A stretch of 64,000 nt of DNA. Source: Bacteroidetes bacterium MedPE-SWsnd-G2 (GTDB lineage: Bacteria > Bacteroidota > Bacteroidia > Flavobacteriales > Flavobacteriaceae). The notes beneath the pieces were generated by a model, which ran no database searches, was not told where the DNA came from, and saw nothing but the letters and a program-made list of their open reading frames with translations. The DNA is taken from contig MPDE01000003.1 in NCBI GenBank assembly GCA_001874335.1, forward strand, positions 1 through 64,000, given 5' to 3'. A program made the translations under genes and the position numbers. Shown here one piece after another: positions 15,775-24,878 of the stretch (positions are counted from its first letter, which is position 1; each line of letters starts with the position of its first letter).

Positions 15775-15805
15775 AAGGCTTAATACGAATGTCATATTAA
15801 GCCTT
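15775..15805 (-). terminator. Terminator of metG
   Basis: AAGGCTTAATA (15775-15785) and TATTAAGCCTT (15795-15805) form a perfect 11-bp stem 24 bp past the metG stop. The transcript continues into TTTATTTTTAG, a moderate U-run. Confidence 0.75.
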
Positions 15806-15828
15806 ATAAATGTTATGTTTATTCTATA

Positions 15829-17889
15829 CTAGCTTATTGGTAATCCATTTGCAACGCCGCTATCATCCGGATTTACGAATACCAGTTTACCTTCTTCATT
15901 TTCGGTCATTAAAATCATGCCTTCACTTTCTACTCCTCTTAGCTTTCTTGGTGCCAAATTAACTAATACAGTAACTTTTTTACCAACGACTTCTTCAGCT
16001 TTAAAACTTTCGGCAATACCAGAAACAATGGTTCTTGTGTCAATACCAGTATCGACTTTAAGGACTAATAACTTTTTAGCCTTTGGCATTTTTTCAGCTT
16101 CAATAATAGTTCCTACGCGAAGATCTAATTTTGTAAAATCATCAAACGTTATGGTTTCTTTTTGAGGCTCCACAACTTTATTTGCGGCTTCGTTAGCTTT
16201 TTTACTGGCTTCAAGTTTTTCCAATTGTATATCAATTGTTTTATCCTCGATTTTAGAAAATAGCAATTCGGCTTTACCGATTTGGTGTCCAGCAGGAATA
16301 AGTTCAGATTTAGAGCTCACATCTTCCCATGCTAATGGTGTATTTAGTTTTGAAAGATTTAAAATTCCTTTCAATTTAATAGCAGTGTGAGGTAAGAAAG
16401 GCTCAGATAAAACCGCTAATGCACTTGCAATTTGTAATGCAACATACATTACAGTTTGCACGCGATCAGGATCTTGTTTGATAACTTTCCAAGGTTCTTC
16501 ATCGGCCAAGTATTTGTTCCCTAATCGTGCTAGATTCATTAATTCTTGACTAGCTTCTCTAAACCTATAGCGTTCAATCGAACTTTCTATTACAGCTGGG
16601 TAAGCGGCTAGTTTGGTTAGTGTTTCTTGGTCTATATCTGAGAATTCATGAGGTTGGGGTATTATACCTTCGTAATATTTGTTACTTAGCACAACCACTC
16701 GGTTTATAAAGTTTCCGAAAATGGCAACCAGTTCATTATTGTTTCTCGCTTGAAAATCTTTCCAAGTAAAATCGTTGTCTTTTGTTTCAGGAGCATTTGC
16801 AGTTAAGGCATATCTTAAAACATCTTGTTGCCCAGGGAAGTCGGTTAAATATTCGGGTAACCAAACTGCCCAATTTTTAGATGTTGATAGTTTTTGTCCT
16901 TCAAGATTTAAAAACTCATTTGCAGGAACATTGTCTGGTAAAATATAACTGCCTTCTGCTTTAAGCATAGATGGGAAAATAATACAGTGAAATACAATAT
17001 TGTCTTTTCCTATAAAGTGAACAAGTTTAGTGTCTTGATCTTTCCAATATGGTTCCCAATCTTTTCCTTCACGTTCTGCCCATTCTCTTGTAGCAGAGAT
17101 ATATCCGATAGGCGCATCAAACCAAACATACAATACTTTTCCTTCTCCACCTTCGGCAGGTACAGGAATTCCCCAGTCTAAATCTCGGGTTACTGCTCTT
17201 GGTCTTAGGCCGTCGTCTATCCAAGATTTTACTTGTCCGTAGACATTAGGTTTCCAATCTTTTTTATGACCTTCTAAAATCCATTCTTTTAAAAATTCTT
17301 CATGCTTATCTAAAGGTAAAAACCAGTGTTTTGTTTCTTTAAGGGTCGGTACGTTGCCTGTAATTGCTGATTTAGGGTTAATTAAATCTGTTGCATTATG
17401 ACTGGTTCCGCATTTTTCACATTGATCGCCATAACTCTCTTCGTTGCCGCATTTTGGACAAGTACCGATAACAAATCTGTCAGCTAAAAATTGATTTGCT
17501 TCCTGATCATATAACTGTTCTGAAACCTCTTCAATAAATTCACCTTTGTTATTAAGAGTCGTAAAAAACTCTGACGCCGTATCGTGATGTACTTGTGCAG
17601 AAGTTCTTGAATAATTGTCAAAAGAAATACCAAAGTCTTTAAACGATGTTTTGATGATGTTATGGTATTTGTCTACGATGTCTTGAGGCGTGACACCTTC
17701 CTTTTTTGCTTTTATTGTAATAGGAACGCCATGCTCATCACTACCGCAAATAAATGCAACATCATTCCCTTTTAATCGTAAATATCTCGCGTAAATATCG
17801 GCAGGGACATAAACTCCTGCTAGATGCCCAATATGTATTGGTCCATTAGTATAAGGAAGTGCCGCCGTTATTGTATATCTTTTTGACAT
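15829..17889 (-). CDS. metG: Methionyl-tRNA synthetase
   Basis: A 686-residue class I synthetase charging tRNA-Met in the cytosol. It shows the HIGH motif (HIGH, residues 19-22), the KMSKS equivalent KLSTS near residue 333, and a zinc knuckle with paired CxxC (CPKCGNEES...CEKCG) near residues 144-160. A C-terminal Trbp111-type tRNA-binding OB domain starts near [16 protein letters not shown] and runs to the end, the feature that makes dimeric MetRS. The length matches the two-knuckle long form. A promoter-like element lies about 25 bp upstream and a hairpin follows the stop. Confidence 0.97.
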   Translation of the reverse strand: MSKRYTITAALPYTNGPIHIGHLAGVYVPADIYARYLRLKGNDVAFICGSDEHGVPITIKAKKEGVTPQDIVDKYHNIIKTSFKDFGISFDNYSRTSAQVHHDTASEFFTTLNNKGEFIEEVSEQLYDQEANQFLADRFVIGTCPKCGNEESYGDQCEKCGTSHNATDLINPKSAITGNVPTLKETKHWFLPLDKHEEFLKEWILEGHKKDWKPNVYGQVKSWIDDGLRPRAVTRDLDWGIPVPAEGGEGKVLYVWFDAPIGYISATREWAEREGKDWEPYWKDQDTKLVHFIGKDNIVFHCIIFPSMLKAEGSYILPDNVPANEFLNLEGQKLSTSKNWAVWLPEYLTDFPGQQDVLRYALTANAPETKDNDFTWKDFQARNNNELVAIFGNFINRVVVLSNKYYEGIIPQPHEFSDIDQETLTKLAAYPAVIESSIERYRFREASQELMNLARLGNKYLADEEPWKVIKQDPDRVQTVMYVALQIASALAVLSEPFLPHTAIKLKGILNLSKLNTPLAWEDVSSKSELIPAGHQIGKAELLFSKIEDKTIDIQLEKLEASKKANEAANKVVEPQKETITFDDFTKLDLRVGTIIEAEKMPKAKKLLVLKVDTGIDTRTIVSGIAESFKAEEVVGKKVTVLVNLAPRKLRGVESEGMILMTENEEGKLVFVNPDDSGVANGLPIS

Positions 17890-17911
17890 TGTGTGTTCTT
17901 TTTTGAAGCCA

Positions 17912-17919
17912 CAAAAATA
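17912..17919 (-). promoter_or_regulatory. Promoter -7 element of metG
   Basis: TATTTTTG on the minus strand matches the Bacteroidota -7 consensus TAnnTTTG and lies 23 bp ahead of the metG start, giving a short leader. No good -33 element is seen. Confidence 0.45.
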
Positions 17920-17985
17920 CGCAAATCGACAGTGATTTTGAAAAGAATAATTAGAAGTTCCCTATATTTACCAAAAGCCTAGTTT

Positions 17986-18993
17986 ATGTCCTTAAACATG
18001 TATTTCAAGCGTTTTCTATTTATTGTTTTGTGTTTGGGGTTTACCATGAGTAATGCTCAAAATACTATGAAAAACACTTTAAAAGTTCAGCCACCATTTC
18101 TTAAAACGGGGGATACTGTTGCAATAGTTGCACCATCCGGAATTTTAAAACATCAAACAGAAGAGATTAACCGAGCCAAGCAATTATTGTCTAATTGGGG
18201 TTTGAATGTTGTGATTGGGGAAAATTTGTGGACTCAAAACGGTCATTTTGCAGGTACAGATGAGGAGCGTTGCGCTGATTTTCAAAAGGCATTAGACGAC
18301 CCTAATATTAAAGCTATTTGGTGTGCTCGTGGTGGATACGGAAGTGTTAGAATTTTGGATATGTTGGATTATAGCAAGTTTTTAGATCAGCCTAAATGGA
18401 TTGTGGGGTATTCTGATATCACAGCTATTCATAATCAAGTGCATTTAAAAGGTGTGCAATCTATTCATGCCATGATGTGTGTGAATCTTACAGATACGAT
18501 GACGATGGATAATCCGACTGTCTTGTCATTAGGTGCGGCGTTATTTGGAAAAGAGTTGAGTTATAGCTTAAAAGGGTCTTCTTATAATAAGGTTGGTAAA
18601 TGCTCTGGTGAATTGGTTGGAGGTAACTTGACTATGTTGCATTCTATGTTAGGTTCTGATACAAGTTTAACTGTTGATGGTGAAATATTGTTTATCGAAG
18701 AAATAGGAGAGTATGCGTATCATATAGATCGGATGTTGCAGAGTTTAAAGCGAGCAGGCTATTTTGAAAATTGTAAGGGTCTATTGGTTGGTGATATTAG
18801 TAAGGTGAGAAAGAATACCACTGAGTTTGGTCGTACTATTGAAGAAATTATTTTAGATGTTGTTGCAGAATATAATTTTCCTGTTGCATTCAATATGCCT
18901 GCAGGTCATGAAAAAATAAATGAAGCGCTTTTTCTGGGTAGACAAATTGAATTGGTAGTTTCAAAATCGGGATCTACACTTAGTTATAAATAG
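17986..18993 (+). CDS. LD-carboxypeptidase, peptidase family S66
   Basis: A 335-residue S66 serine peptidase (LdcA/MccF family) that trims the terminal D-residue of murein tetrapeptides during cell-wall recycling. The catalytic triad is readable: Ser143 in VGYSDITA, Glu238/239 in FIEEIGEYAY with the conserved HIDRM, and His308 in PAGHEKINEAL. An N-terminal signal peptide (MYFKRFLFIVLCLGFTMSNAQ) suggests a periplasmic enzyme, while many LdcA are cytosolic. The start may be 17986 or the second Met at 17998; both keep the signal. It begins a plus-strand run with the HEAT-repeat gene 10 bp downstream and yraN. Confidence 0.92.
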   Translation: MSLNMYFKRFLFIVLCLGFTMSNAQNTMKNTLKVQPPFLKTGDTVAIVAPSGILKHQTEEINRAKQLLSNWGLNVVIGENLWTQNGHFAGTDEERCADFQKALDDPNIKAIWCARGGYGSVRILDMLDYSKFLDQPKWIVGYSDITAIHNQVHLKGVQSIHAMMCVNLTDTMTMDNPTVLSLGAALFGKELSYSLKGSSYNKVGKCSGELVGGNLTMLHSMLGSDTSLTVDGEILFIEEIGEYAYHIDRMLQSLKRAGYFENCKGLLVGDISKVRKNTTEFGRTIEEIILDVVAEYNFPVAFNMPAGHEKINEALFLGRQIELVVSKSGSTLSYK

Positions 18994-19003
18994 AAATTAA
19001 TGC

Positions 19004-19776
19004 ATGGGGTTTTACGATCTATCTAAACAGGAGCGAAGCCAATTGGTGGAGGAGGTTTATAATGCTTTGTATGATGGTTTTAAAGCCAAAAGTTATGATC
19101 ATATATTAGATTGTTTTTCTGATGATGATACTTACATTCGGAAATCAGCTTACTTGCAATTAGGCAAAATTTTTTACGCTCAAATAGAGCTTCAACAAGC
19201 TATCATAAACTTTTTAGAGCGTGAAATTTATAATGAGAATCCAAAGATTAGACAAACAGTAATCAACGCAGCTGGTGAAATAGGAAAGTTTCATTTTAAT
19301 AAGGTGAACACATTATTTGACATAGGCTTGGTTGATGAGCATCATTCAGTTAGAAATGCGGTGATTGGGTCTATGAAAAAAATGGGAGAAAAAGACCCTA
19401 AGAGCATTATTGATTGGTCCAAACCCTTTTTAACGCATGAAAGTCCAGAAATAAGACGGCAAGTTTGTCACGGCTTAGAGTTGAGGGGTAGAACCCATCC
19501 GCAAGACATTTTACCCTTATTGCAACTGTTAGAATTTGATACTCATAAAAGGGTTAAAACAACCCTCATTCATGTGTTAGGTCAGGTTGCATATAAAATG
19601 GTTGTTTACAAACGGTAATCGCACATCTAAATACTTGGGAGAATCCCGAATTAGTAGAATTGGCAATTGATGAGATTGTCGATGTTCATGATCGTTATAA
19701 AACTTTTGCCGTGTTAACTCAAGAAGAAGCGATAACATATATTTCAAAACATTATAATCCTCATGGCGCAGCATAA
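19004..19776 (+). pseudogene. HEAT-repeat protein gene with a frameshift
   Basis: The first frame (19004-19618, 204 residues) encodes helical HEAT repeats (HHSVRNAVIGSMKKMGEKDP, SPEIRRQVCHGLELRG) and then ends abruptly in VAYKMVVYKR. From 19600 the -1 frame continues for 58 codons without a stop: GCLQTVIAHLNTWENPELVE, then LAIDEIVDVHDRYKTFAVLT and on to TAA at 19774. This reads as the natural C-terminus. The break falls at TATAAAATGG (19592-19601); one more A in the run would restore YKNGCLQT and a single 257-residue protein. It is a single-base deletion, either a real mutation or a sequencing error in an A-run. HEAT proteins of this kind are presumed scaffolds or relatives of DNA-alkylation repair proteins. 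The restored end overlaps yraN by 14 nt. Confidence 0.8.
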
Positions 19777-20122
19777 TGATTTAGGAAAAAAAGGCGAAGA
19801 TCTTGCTGTAGAGTTTATGATTAACGAGGGCTACCAAATTCTTGATCGTAACTACAGGTTTGATAGGGCAGAAGTAGATATTTTGTGTTTGAAAGAAGGT
19901 GTTTTGGTTGCTTTAGAAGTTAAAACAAGAGCTTCCTCACATTTTGGTGATCCCCAAGATTTTGTAACCTCAAAGCAAATAAAACAATTGGTTAAAGTCG
20001 TTGATCACTATGTAGTAGATCATGACATGGATGTCGAAGTTCGATTTGACATCATAGCAATTCTAAAGCAAAAAGAAAATTATAAGATTAAGCATTTCAA
20101 AGATGCTTTTTATCACTTTTAA
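19763..20122 (+). CDS. YraN family protein (UPF0102)
   Basis: A 119-residue UPF0102/YraN protein with a restriction-endonuclease-like fold. Conserved pieces are GKKGEDLAVEFMINEGY near the start, RFDRAEVDILCLKEGVLVALEVKTR (the D...ExK-like core, residues about 33-56) and the following QIKQLVKVVDHYV helix. The family is widespread and cytosolic, with nuclease activity suspected but no firm role. Its ATG lies inside the end of the restored HEAT-repeat reading frame. It is third in the ldcA-like/HEAT/yraN run and abuts the next, convergent gene with stop codons back to back (TAATTA). Confidence 0.92.
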   Translation: MAQHNDLGKKGEDLAVEFMINEGYQILDRNYRFDRAEVDILCLKEGVLVALEVKTRASSHFGDPQDFVTSKQIKQLVKVVDHYVVDHDMDVEVRFDIIAILKQKENYKIKHFKDAFYHF

Positions 20123-20461
20123 TTACACCAAATGTAATAAAGTAGCAGACACCAAAGAGTAGAATAAAACATTCATAGCAAAGTCTTTTTTGCTATAAGA
20201 AAACTGGCGTTTAGCTTCATTAATAATCACTTTATAATTTAAAGCAAATGTCAAAGCGCTAATTGTAATTAGTCCAACCCAAAAAATAGGGTCTGGATAT
20301 GAAATCACATAACTGGTTACCAAATAAAACAGAAATAACCCGGTAGAAATATAAACCTTAGTAGAAGACGATTTAGATAATTTATTCTTAAACACAAATT
20401 CATTTATGCTGTAGCACAAAATTGTTATTAAGATTAACGCGAGGGTTAGTTGAAAACTCAT
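20123..20461 (-). CDS. Small membrane protein, unknown
   Basis: A 112-residue, very hydrophobic protein with about four membrane spans (residues about 4-22, 38-56, 60-78 and 93-110) and short basic loops (KNKLSKSSSTK, NEAKRQFSYSKKD). No family is recognised. It may be an inner-membrane protein of the small flavobacterial families with no known job. It stands alone on the minus strand between yraN and nadD and converges on yraN. Confidence 0.75.
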   Translation of the reverse strand: MSFQLTLALILITILCYSINEFVFKNKLSKSSSTKVYISTGLFLFYLVTSYVISYPDPIFWVGLITISALTFALNYKVIINEAKRQFSYSKKDFAMNVLFYSLVSATLLHLV

Positions 20462-20575
20462 TTAAATTTATTAGGACAGTAAAAATAGCAAATCAAATTC
20501 AATTTTAAAACTCAATTGGCTAAAATTTGGGACTAATAAAATGTTAAAAACAGTAGTTGGTTATTATTGAATATT

Positions 20576-21160
20576 TTACCGCTTTTTGTAAAAATTCATT
20601 TCGTCTAAATATTCCCACACGTTTTCAGGAAGCATGGGTCTAATGTTTTTATTTTCTTTTATTGCAGCCCTTATAAATGTTGATGAAATCTCCATTATCG
20701 GCGCGTTTATTATAGTGACCTTTGGGTGTTGTTTAAGGGTGTTTTTAGCTTTTATGTCGGTGCGACGCGGATAAATGAAAATTGAATTATTTTCTAAAAT
20801 TTGGTCGTAATTCTTCCATTTATGAAGACTGTTTAGGTTGTCTTCTCCCATGATTAAACTAAACTCATGTTGCGGATATTTTTCTTGTAAATACGTTAGT
20901 GTATTTATTGTGTAATTTGGTTGAGGTAATCCAAATTCAATATCAGATGGTTTGAGTTTTGGGTAATCTTTAGTTGCACGATACACCATTTCTAAACGGT
21001 GATGGTCTGGCAGTAAAGTGCTTTTCTTTTTGTGAGGGTTATGAGGTGTTACAATAAGCCAAATTTGTTCTAATTCGCTAAATTCAGCCATGTGATTGGC
21101 AATAGTCAGATGGCCTACATGTATAGGGTTGAAAGTGCCAAAATACAATCCTATTTTCAT
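20576..21160 (-). CDS. nadD: Nicotinate-nucleotide adenylyltransferase
   Basis: A 194-residue NadD that joins nicotinate mononucleotide to AMP from ATP, making deamido-NAD for NAD synthesis. The nucleotidyltransferase motif GTFNPIHVGH is at residues 8-17, and the second signature, ISSTFIRAAIKEN, lies near residue 155. It ends VWEYLDEMNFYKKR, as in the family. It is third in yicC-gmk-nadD, with three bases between the gmk stop and its start. Confidence 0.96.
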   Translation of the reverse strand: MKIGLYFGTFNPIHVGHLTIANHMAEFSELEQIWLIVTPHNPHKKKSTLLPDHHRLEMVYRATKDYPKLKPSDIEFGLPQPNYTINTLTYLQEKYPQHEFSLIMGEDNLNSLHKWKNYDQILENNSIFIYPRRTDIKAKNTLKQHPKVTIINAPIMEISSTFIRAAIKENKNIRPMLPENVWEYLDEMNFYKKR

Positions 21161-21163
21161 ACC

Positions 21164-21736
21164 CTATTTTTCTATAAAATTTGAAACTAAGCTATAAGCT
21201 TGATCTAATGCTTGATCTAAATGTTCATTGATTACGATTTCATCAAATAAAGGCGCTGTGGCTAATTCTGCCGAAGCCTTTGCTACCCTCATGTTGATTT
21301 TGTCTTCGCTCTCAGTCTTACGCTTCTTTAATCTTATTTTAAGCTCGTCAATACTTGGTGGCTTTACAAATATGGCTAATGTTTCATCCGGGAATTTCCT
21401 TTTAATTCGTAATCCTCCCGATACATCAATATCAAAAATAACATTTTTACCAAGTGCCCAAATACGTTCGATTTCTGTTTTTAAAGTACCGTAAAAGTTG
21501 TCTCTATATACCTCTTCCCATTCCAGGAATTCGTCGTTTTTTATTTTGTTTTTAAATGTTTGTAGATCTAAAAAATAGTAATCTTTCTCGTGTTCTTCTT
21601 GGCCTCTTTTTTCTCTTGAAGTGGCAGATATAGAAAACTCTAAGTTCAATTCTTTCTTTGTTAGTAAATGTCTAACTATTGTTGTTTTCCCAGAGCCTGA
21701 AGGTGCTGAGAATACAATTAATTTACCTTTTTGCAT
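21164..21736 (-). CDS. gmk: Guanylate kinase
   Basis: A 190-residue guanylate kinase that phosphorylates GMP to GDP in the cytosol. It has the P-loop SAPSGSGKTT (residues 9-18), the GMP-binding stretch SATSREKRGQEEHEKDYYFL (near residue 37), and the IFDIDVSGGLRIK core. The family is normally 180-210 residues. Its start codon shares one base with the yicC stop (TAATG), so the two are translationally linked. Confidence 0.97.
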   Translation of the reverse strand: MQKGKLIVFSAPSGSGKTTIVRHLLTKKELNLEFSISATSREKRGQEEHEKDYYFLDLQTFKNKIKNDEFLEWEEVYRDNFYGTLKTEIERIWALGKNVIFDIDVSGGLRIKRKFPDETLAIFVKPPSIDELKIRLKKRKTESEDKINMRVAKASAELATAPLFDEIVINEHLDQALDQAYSLVSNFIEK

Positions 21737-22593
21737 TACAATACGTTTAGAAGTTGTTCTTTAATTTTTTCTAATTCATCTTTCATCTGAACAACTAATT
21801 TTTGCATTGGTGCATAATTAGATTTCGAGCCTATGGTGTTTATTTCACGACCCATTTCTTGAGATATAAACCCAAGTTTCTTCCCATTAGAATCATCAGA
21901 GTTTAAAGCAGTAATAAAATAATTAAGGTGATTTGTAAGTCTTACTTTTTCTTCTGTGATGTCAAACTTTTCAATGTAGTACACAAGTTCTTGTTCAAAC
22001 CTGTTTTCATCAACCTTTTCTTTTATATCATTGATGCCTTTTTCTAAACGTTCTCTAACGCCTTCAATACGCTCAGGGTCCATGGTAATCACCTCTTGTA
22101 AAAGCGATCTAATGGTTTCAATACGTTGAATAAAATCGATTTCTAAACTTTTACCTTCATCGGTTCTATAGCCTTCAATTTTATCTAAAGTGTTGTCTAT
22201 TTCTGTTGCAATAGTAGACCATTCGGTTTCATCAATTTCTTCACGTTCGGTAGTCATTGCATCTGGAAGACGCACTGCCATTTTTAAGAATTCGATATCA
22301 TCACCAGAGGCTACTTCTTTTAATTGTGAAATATACTCCTTAACAACTGTAGGGTTTATTTTAGTAGAAATATCCTCACCAGTGATTTCAACATAAATTG
22401 AAAAGTCAATTTTACCACGACTCAATTTTTTGGCAATTAATTTTCTTAATCCCAGTTCCTTTTCTCTGTAGATAGAAGGCATTCTGGCATTTAAATCTAA
22501 ATTTTTACTGTTTAGGGATTTAATTTCTATTGAAACCTTTTTGGAGGGAAGTTGAATTATTGACTTCCCGTAACCGGTCATTGATTGTATCAT
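21736..22593 (-). CDS. YicC family endoribonuclease-like protein
   Basis: A 285-residue YicC-type protein. It begins MIQSMTGYGKSIIQLPSKKV and has the family line SLNSKNLDLNARMPSIYREKE. The C-terminal DUF1732 region (about 200-285) ends GREINTIGSKSNYAPMQKLVV. YicC proteins in other bacteria have been linked to RNA decay; here that is only by family. It is first in an operon with gmk and nadD, a common arrangement. A good -7 element lies about 25 bp upstream. Confidence 0.93.
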   Translation of the reverse strand: MIQSMTGYGKSIIQLPSKKVSIEIKSLNSKNLDLNARMPSIYREKELGLRKLIAKKLSRGKIDFSIYVEITGEDISTKINPTVVKEYISQLKEVASGDDIEFLKMAVRLPDAMTTEREEIDETEWSTIATEIDNTLDKIEGYRTDEGKSLEIDFIQRIETIRSLLQEVITMDPERIEGVRERLEKGINDIKEKVDENRFEQELVYYIEKFDITEEKVRLTNHLNYFITALNSDDSNGKKLGFISQEMGREINTIGSKSNYAPMQKLVVQMKDELEKIKEQLLNVL

Positions 22594-22615
22594 GTACTGA
22601 ATTATAATGGATGCA

Positions 22616-22623
22616 CAAAGGTA
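22616..22623 (-). promoter_or_regulatory. Promoter -7 element of yicC-gmk-nadD
   Basis: TACCTTTG on the minus strand matches TAnnTTTG and is followed by GTGC, a common flavobacterial start region. It leaves a leader of about 17 nt before the yicC start. The -33 element is not clear. Confidence 0.55.
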
Positions 22624-22669
22624 AACAAAAACTTATAGTTTGTAGTAGAGAGAATGTCCTAACATGTAT

Positions 22670-22677
22670 TAAATTTG
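22670..22677 (+). promoter_or_regulatory. Promoter -7 element of the thioesterase gene
   Basis: TAAATTTG matches TAnnTTTG. It overlaps a possible TTG start at 22675, which argues that the true start is the ATG at 22693. The predicted leader would be very short, and no -33 element sits at the right spacing. Confidence 0.35.
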
Positions 22678-22692
22678 AGACTAAAAAAAGAA

Positions 22693-23178
22693 ATGTTTTT
22701 AAAACCTTTTGAAATTAGATGGAGTGATGTAGATGCTAATGCACACTTGGCAAACTCAGCATATATTAACTTTATGAGTCATACTCGTGTTTCGTTTTTT
22801 GAAACTTATGGGTTCTCAATGCGCACATTAAATTTGCATAAAATAGGGCCTGTGCTGTTTTATGAGCATGTGCATTACTTTAAGGAGTCTTATTTAGGGA
22901 TGAAAATAAATGTGAGTTTAGAACTTTCGGGCTTAAGTGAAGATGGAATGTTTTTTATGTTTGAACATAATTTCTTTGACGATAAGGGTAAAAACTTGGC
23001 GCAATGTGAGGTGATGGGGTCTTGGATTGATTTAAAAAGTAGAAAGTTAGTGCCTTTGCCAGAACAATTATTGACCCAGTTTAAGACCATTCCTAAATCT
23101 GATACATTTAAAATTCTTACCAAGGCAGACACAAGAAAATATGCCCGAGCGCCTAAGGATATCAAATTGCCTCAATAA
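22693..23178 (+). CDS. Acyl-CoA thioesterase, hotdog fold
   Basis: A 161-residue 4HBT-type hotdog thioesterase, with MFLKPFEIRWSDVDANAHLA carrying the DxNxH(L) catalytic/binding motif near residues 11-17. The substrate is presumably an acyl- or aryl-CoA; specificity cannot be told. The ATG at 22693 is preferred over an upstream in-frame TTG because the TTG sits inside a promoter-like element and the family starts just before the EIRWSDVD strand. It is single-gene, divergent from the yicC operon. Confidence 0.88.
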   Translation: MFLKPFEIRWSDVDANAHLANSAYINFMSHTRVSFFETYGFSMRTLNLHKIGPVLFYEHVHYFKESYLGMKINVSLELSGLSEDGMFFMFEHNFFDDKGKNLAQCEVMGSWIDLKSRKLVPLPEQLLTQFKTIPKSDTFKILTKADTRKYARAPKDIKLPQ

Positions 23179-23235
23179 AACGGTCCTAATTTTTTTTCAT
23201 AACTTTAAGTACTAACTAATTGAAAATTAATAATT

Positions 23236-23676
23236 ATGGAAGAAATTAGTCCTAATTGGATCGCGTTAATAGTAGCCGCAATTTCGGCGCTTGTTGTTGG
23301 ATTTGTTTGGTACAACCCAAAAGTGTTTGGCACCATTTGGATGCGAGAAGCTGGTATTACTGAAGAAAAGGCAAAAAAGGCAAATATGCCTAAGGTGTTT
23401 AGCTGGTCGGTTATTCTGGCATTTATGGCTTCGTTTTTTATTTGGTCTCTTGTAATGTATGGAGGCGGAGCTGGAGAAATTCACGGAACCCCAAAGTATA
23501 TGACCTTTAAGCATGGTGCATTTCATGGTGCAATTGCAGCACTGTTTTTAGTAATGCCAGCTATGGTAACTAATGCACTGTTTGAGCAAAAATCTTTTAA
23601 ATACATGGCAATTAATGTGGGGTACTGGATTGTTACCTTTTCGCTAATGGGAGGTATTGTTAATGCCTGGAATTAG
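23236..23676 (+). CDS. DUF1761 family membrane protein
   Basis: A 146-residue integral membrane protein with four hydrophobic spans (residues about 8-26, 55-75, 95-115 and 125-143). Typical DUF1761 features are visible: GFVWYNPKVFGTIWMREAGI after the first span, then KHGAFHGAIAA, and a Gly-rich end. The function of the family is unknown. It is monocistronic, ending at a shared terminator with the converging FemAB-like gene. Confidence 0.88.
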   Translation: MEEISPNWIALIVAAISALVVGFVWYNPKVFGTIWMREAGITEEKAKKANMPKVFSWSVILAFMASFFIWSLVMYGGGAGEIHGTPKYMTFKHGAFHGAIAALFLVMPAMVTNALFEQKSFKYMAINVGYWIVTFSLMGGIVNAWN

Positions 23677-23699
23677 TGTATATGTAAGATTATTAAAGA

Positions 23700-23721
23700 A
23701 GAGGCTTAGGCCTCTTTTTTT
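23700..23721. terminator. Terminator overlapping the end of the FemAB-like gene
   Basis: AGAGGC (23700-23705), loop TTAG, GCCTCT (23710-23715) and a T-run. The minus-strand gene's stop codon TAA is at 23706-23708, in the loop, so its last codons (K-K-E-A) form part of the stem of the plus-strand terminator. Confidence 0.8.
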
Positions 23722-24863
23722 GTTTTAAATGGCTGATGTTGCTTAAAAGGCTTCATGCTTATTTGCGAGAAGAAAGGCTTTAAAAATAAGTTGGTAATTG
23801 ATTTTTTATGTCTGATATAACATACCAAATCTTCTGGAACGGCGCCCAAAGTGCTTTTTATTTCTGAAGCAGTACGGCCAAAATTTACGCGCTCAACATT
23901 TAATTCAAATCCTAATCTCACGTAATCATTTAAAATTCGGGGGTAAATGCTATACTGCTTATTGTAGTTGTAATCTATGCCAACAAAGTGAGCATCTAAT
24001 TGCTTGTTGTTTACTAACCCCGATAAAAAGCCAACCAATTTGTTTTCTAAAAAATAACCTTGAATAATAAACTCATTTTGGTAGCTGTATTTAAGGTTTA
24101 AATAAGTTTCAAGGTTTAAAATTTGAGCATTAAAATTAGATTTAGAAACCGTATTTTCATAAAGTCTCTGAAGTTCAGGTAATAATGATTTAATGGCATT
24201 GACATCTAAGGGTTTAGTTTCGAGAATTTCACTTTTCTGATCGGCCTTATTAACTTTTACTCGGTATTTAGATTTTAATTGAGATTTGTACTCCTCAAAA
24301 CTTGAAAAGCTGTGGGTTAATTCCAAAATCATATTTGGTTCGACCTCGAGTCGAGAATATCTATAAGATGTAAATTGATCTGTAAGTTTAAGAGATTCTT
24401 CTTTGAAATCTTTTATGAATATAACATCAATACCTTTGCTATGATCTGTGCTTATGGTCTTTATGCATTTTGAAAGCGCTTTGAAAGTTGCTTTAGAATC
24501 GGCATGAGATGATACAAAAATGCCATGTTCACCACTTACAAACACATTACCACAGAAAAGCACTTTCACTTGATTTTTACGAAAGAAGCAACTTAGTTTA
24601 TGATTAATTCTTTCAGAAAAAGACAAATTTGTAGCTATCGAGTCTACATCTATAGGAAGAATTTGTAGCGTTGCTATTGCTACTGCTTTTTCCTCTTTAT
24701 TTAATACCAGAATATAGTTAAATTCTATATGTTGATTAGCGTTTTCAAAAGCCTTAAAAAGGGCTTTATTAAAGTAGATGTTAGTTTCACAATTAAGGGA
24801 TTGCCATTGTTCTTCTTTTATGTCGTCGACAGTATTTAAAACAGAACAATGCAATGCACTCAT
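23706..24863 (-). CDS. FemAB/GNAT-like acyltransferase family protein
   Basis: A 385-residue protein with a doubled GNAT-type architecture like FemAB or peptidoglycan/exopolysaccharide acyltransferases. Recognisable parts are an N-terminal half with YILVLNKEEKAVAIATLQIL, a basic linker SQLKSKYRVKVNKADQKSE, and a C-terminal half with EFIIQGYFLENKLVGFLSGL and VERVNFGRTASEIKSTLG. No signal peptide. The substrate is unknown; aminoacyl or acetyl transfer to a cell-envelope compound is a family-level guess. It is the last gene of a likely operon after the ArsC-like and EamA genes (15 bp from EamA). Confidence 0.7.
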   Translation of the reverse strand: MSALHCSVLNTVDDIKEEQWQSLNCETNIYFNKALFKAFENANQHIEFNYILVLNKEEKAVAIATLQILPIDVDSIATNLSFSERINHKLSCFFRKNQVKVLFCGNVFVSGEHGIFVSSHADSKATFKALSKCIKTISTDHSKGIDVIFIKDFKEESLKLTDQFTSYRYSRLEVEPNMILELTHSFSSFEEYKSQLKSKYRVKVNKADQKSEILETKPLDVNAIKSLLPELQRLYENTVSKSNFNAQILNLETYLNLKYSYQNEFIIQGYFLENKLVGFLSGLVNNKQLDAHFVGIDYNYNKQYSIYPRILNDYVRLGFELNVERVNFGRTASEIKSTLGAVPEDLVCYIRHKKSITNLFLKPFFSQISMKPFKQHQPFKTKKEA

Positions 24864-24878
24864 AGGGAAATTGATTAA

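Noticed and set aside
19592-19601. Programmed -1 frameshifting in the HEAT-repeat gene
   Set aside because: TAT AAA ATG is not an X XXY YYZ slippery heptamer and there is no clear stimulatory hairpin just downstream; a one-base loss in the A-run explains it more simply.
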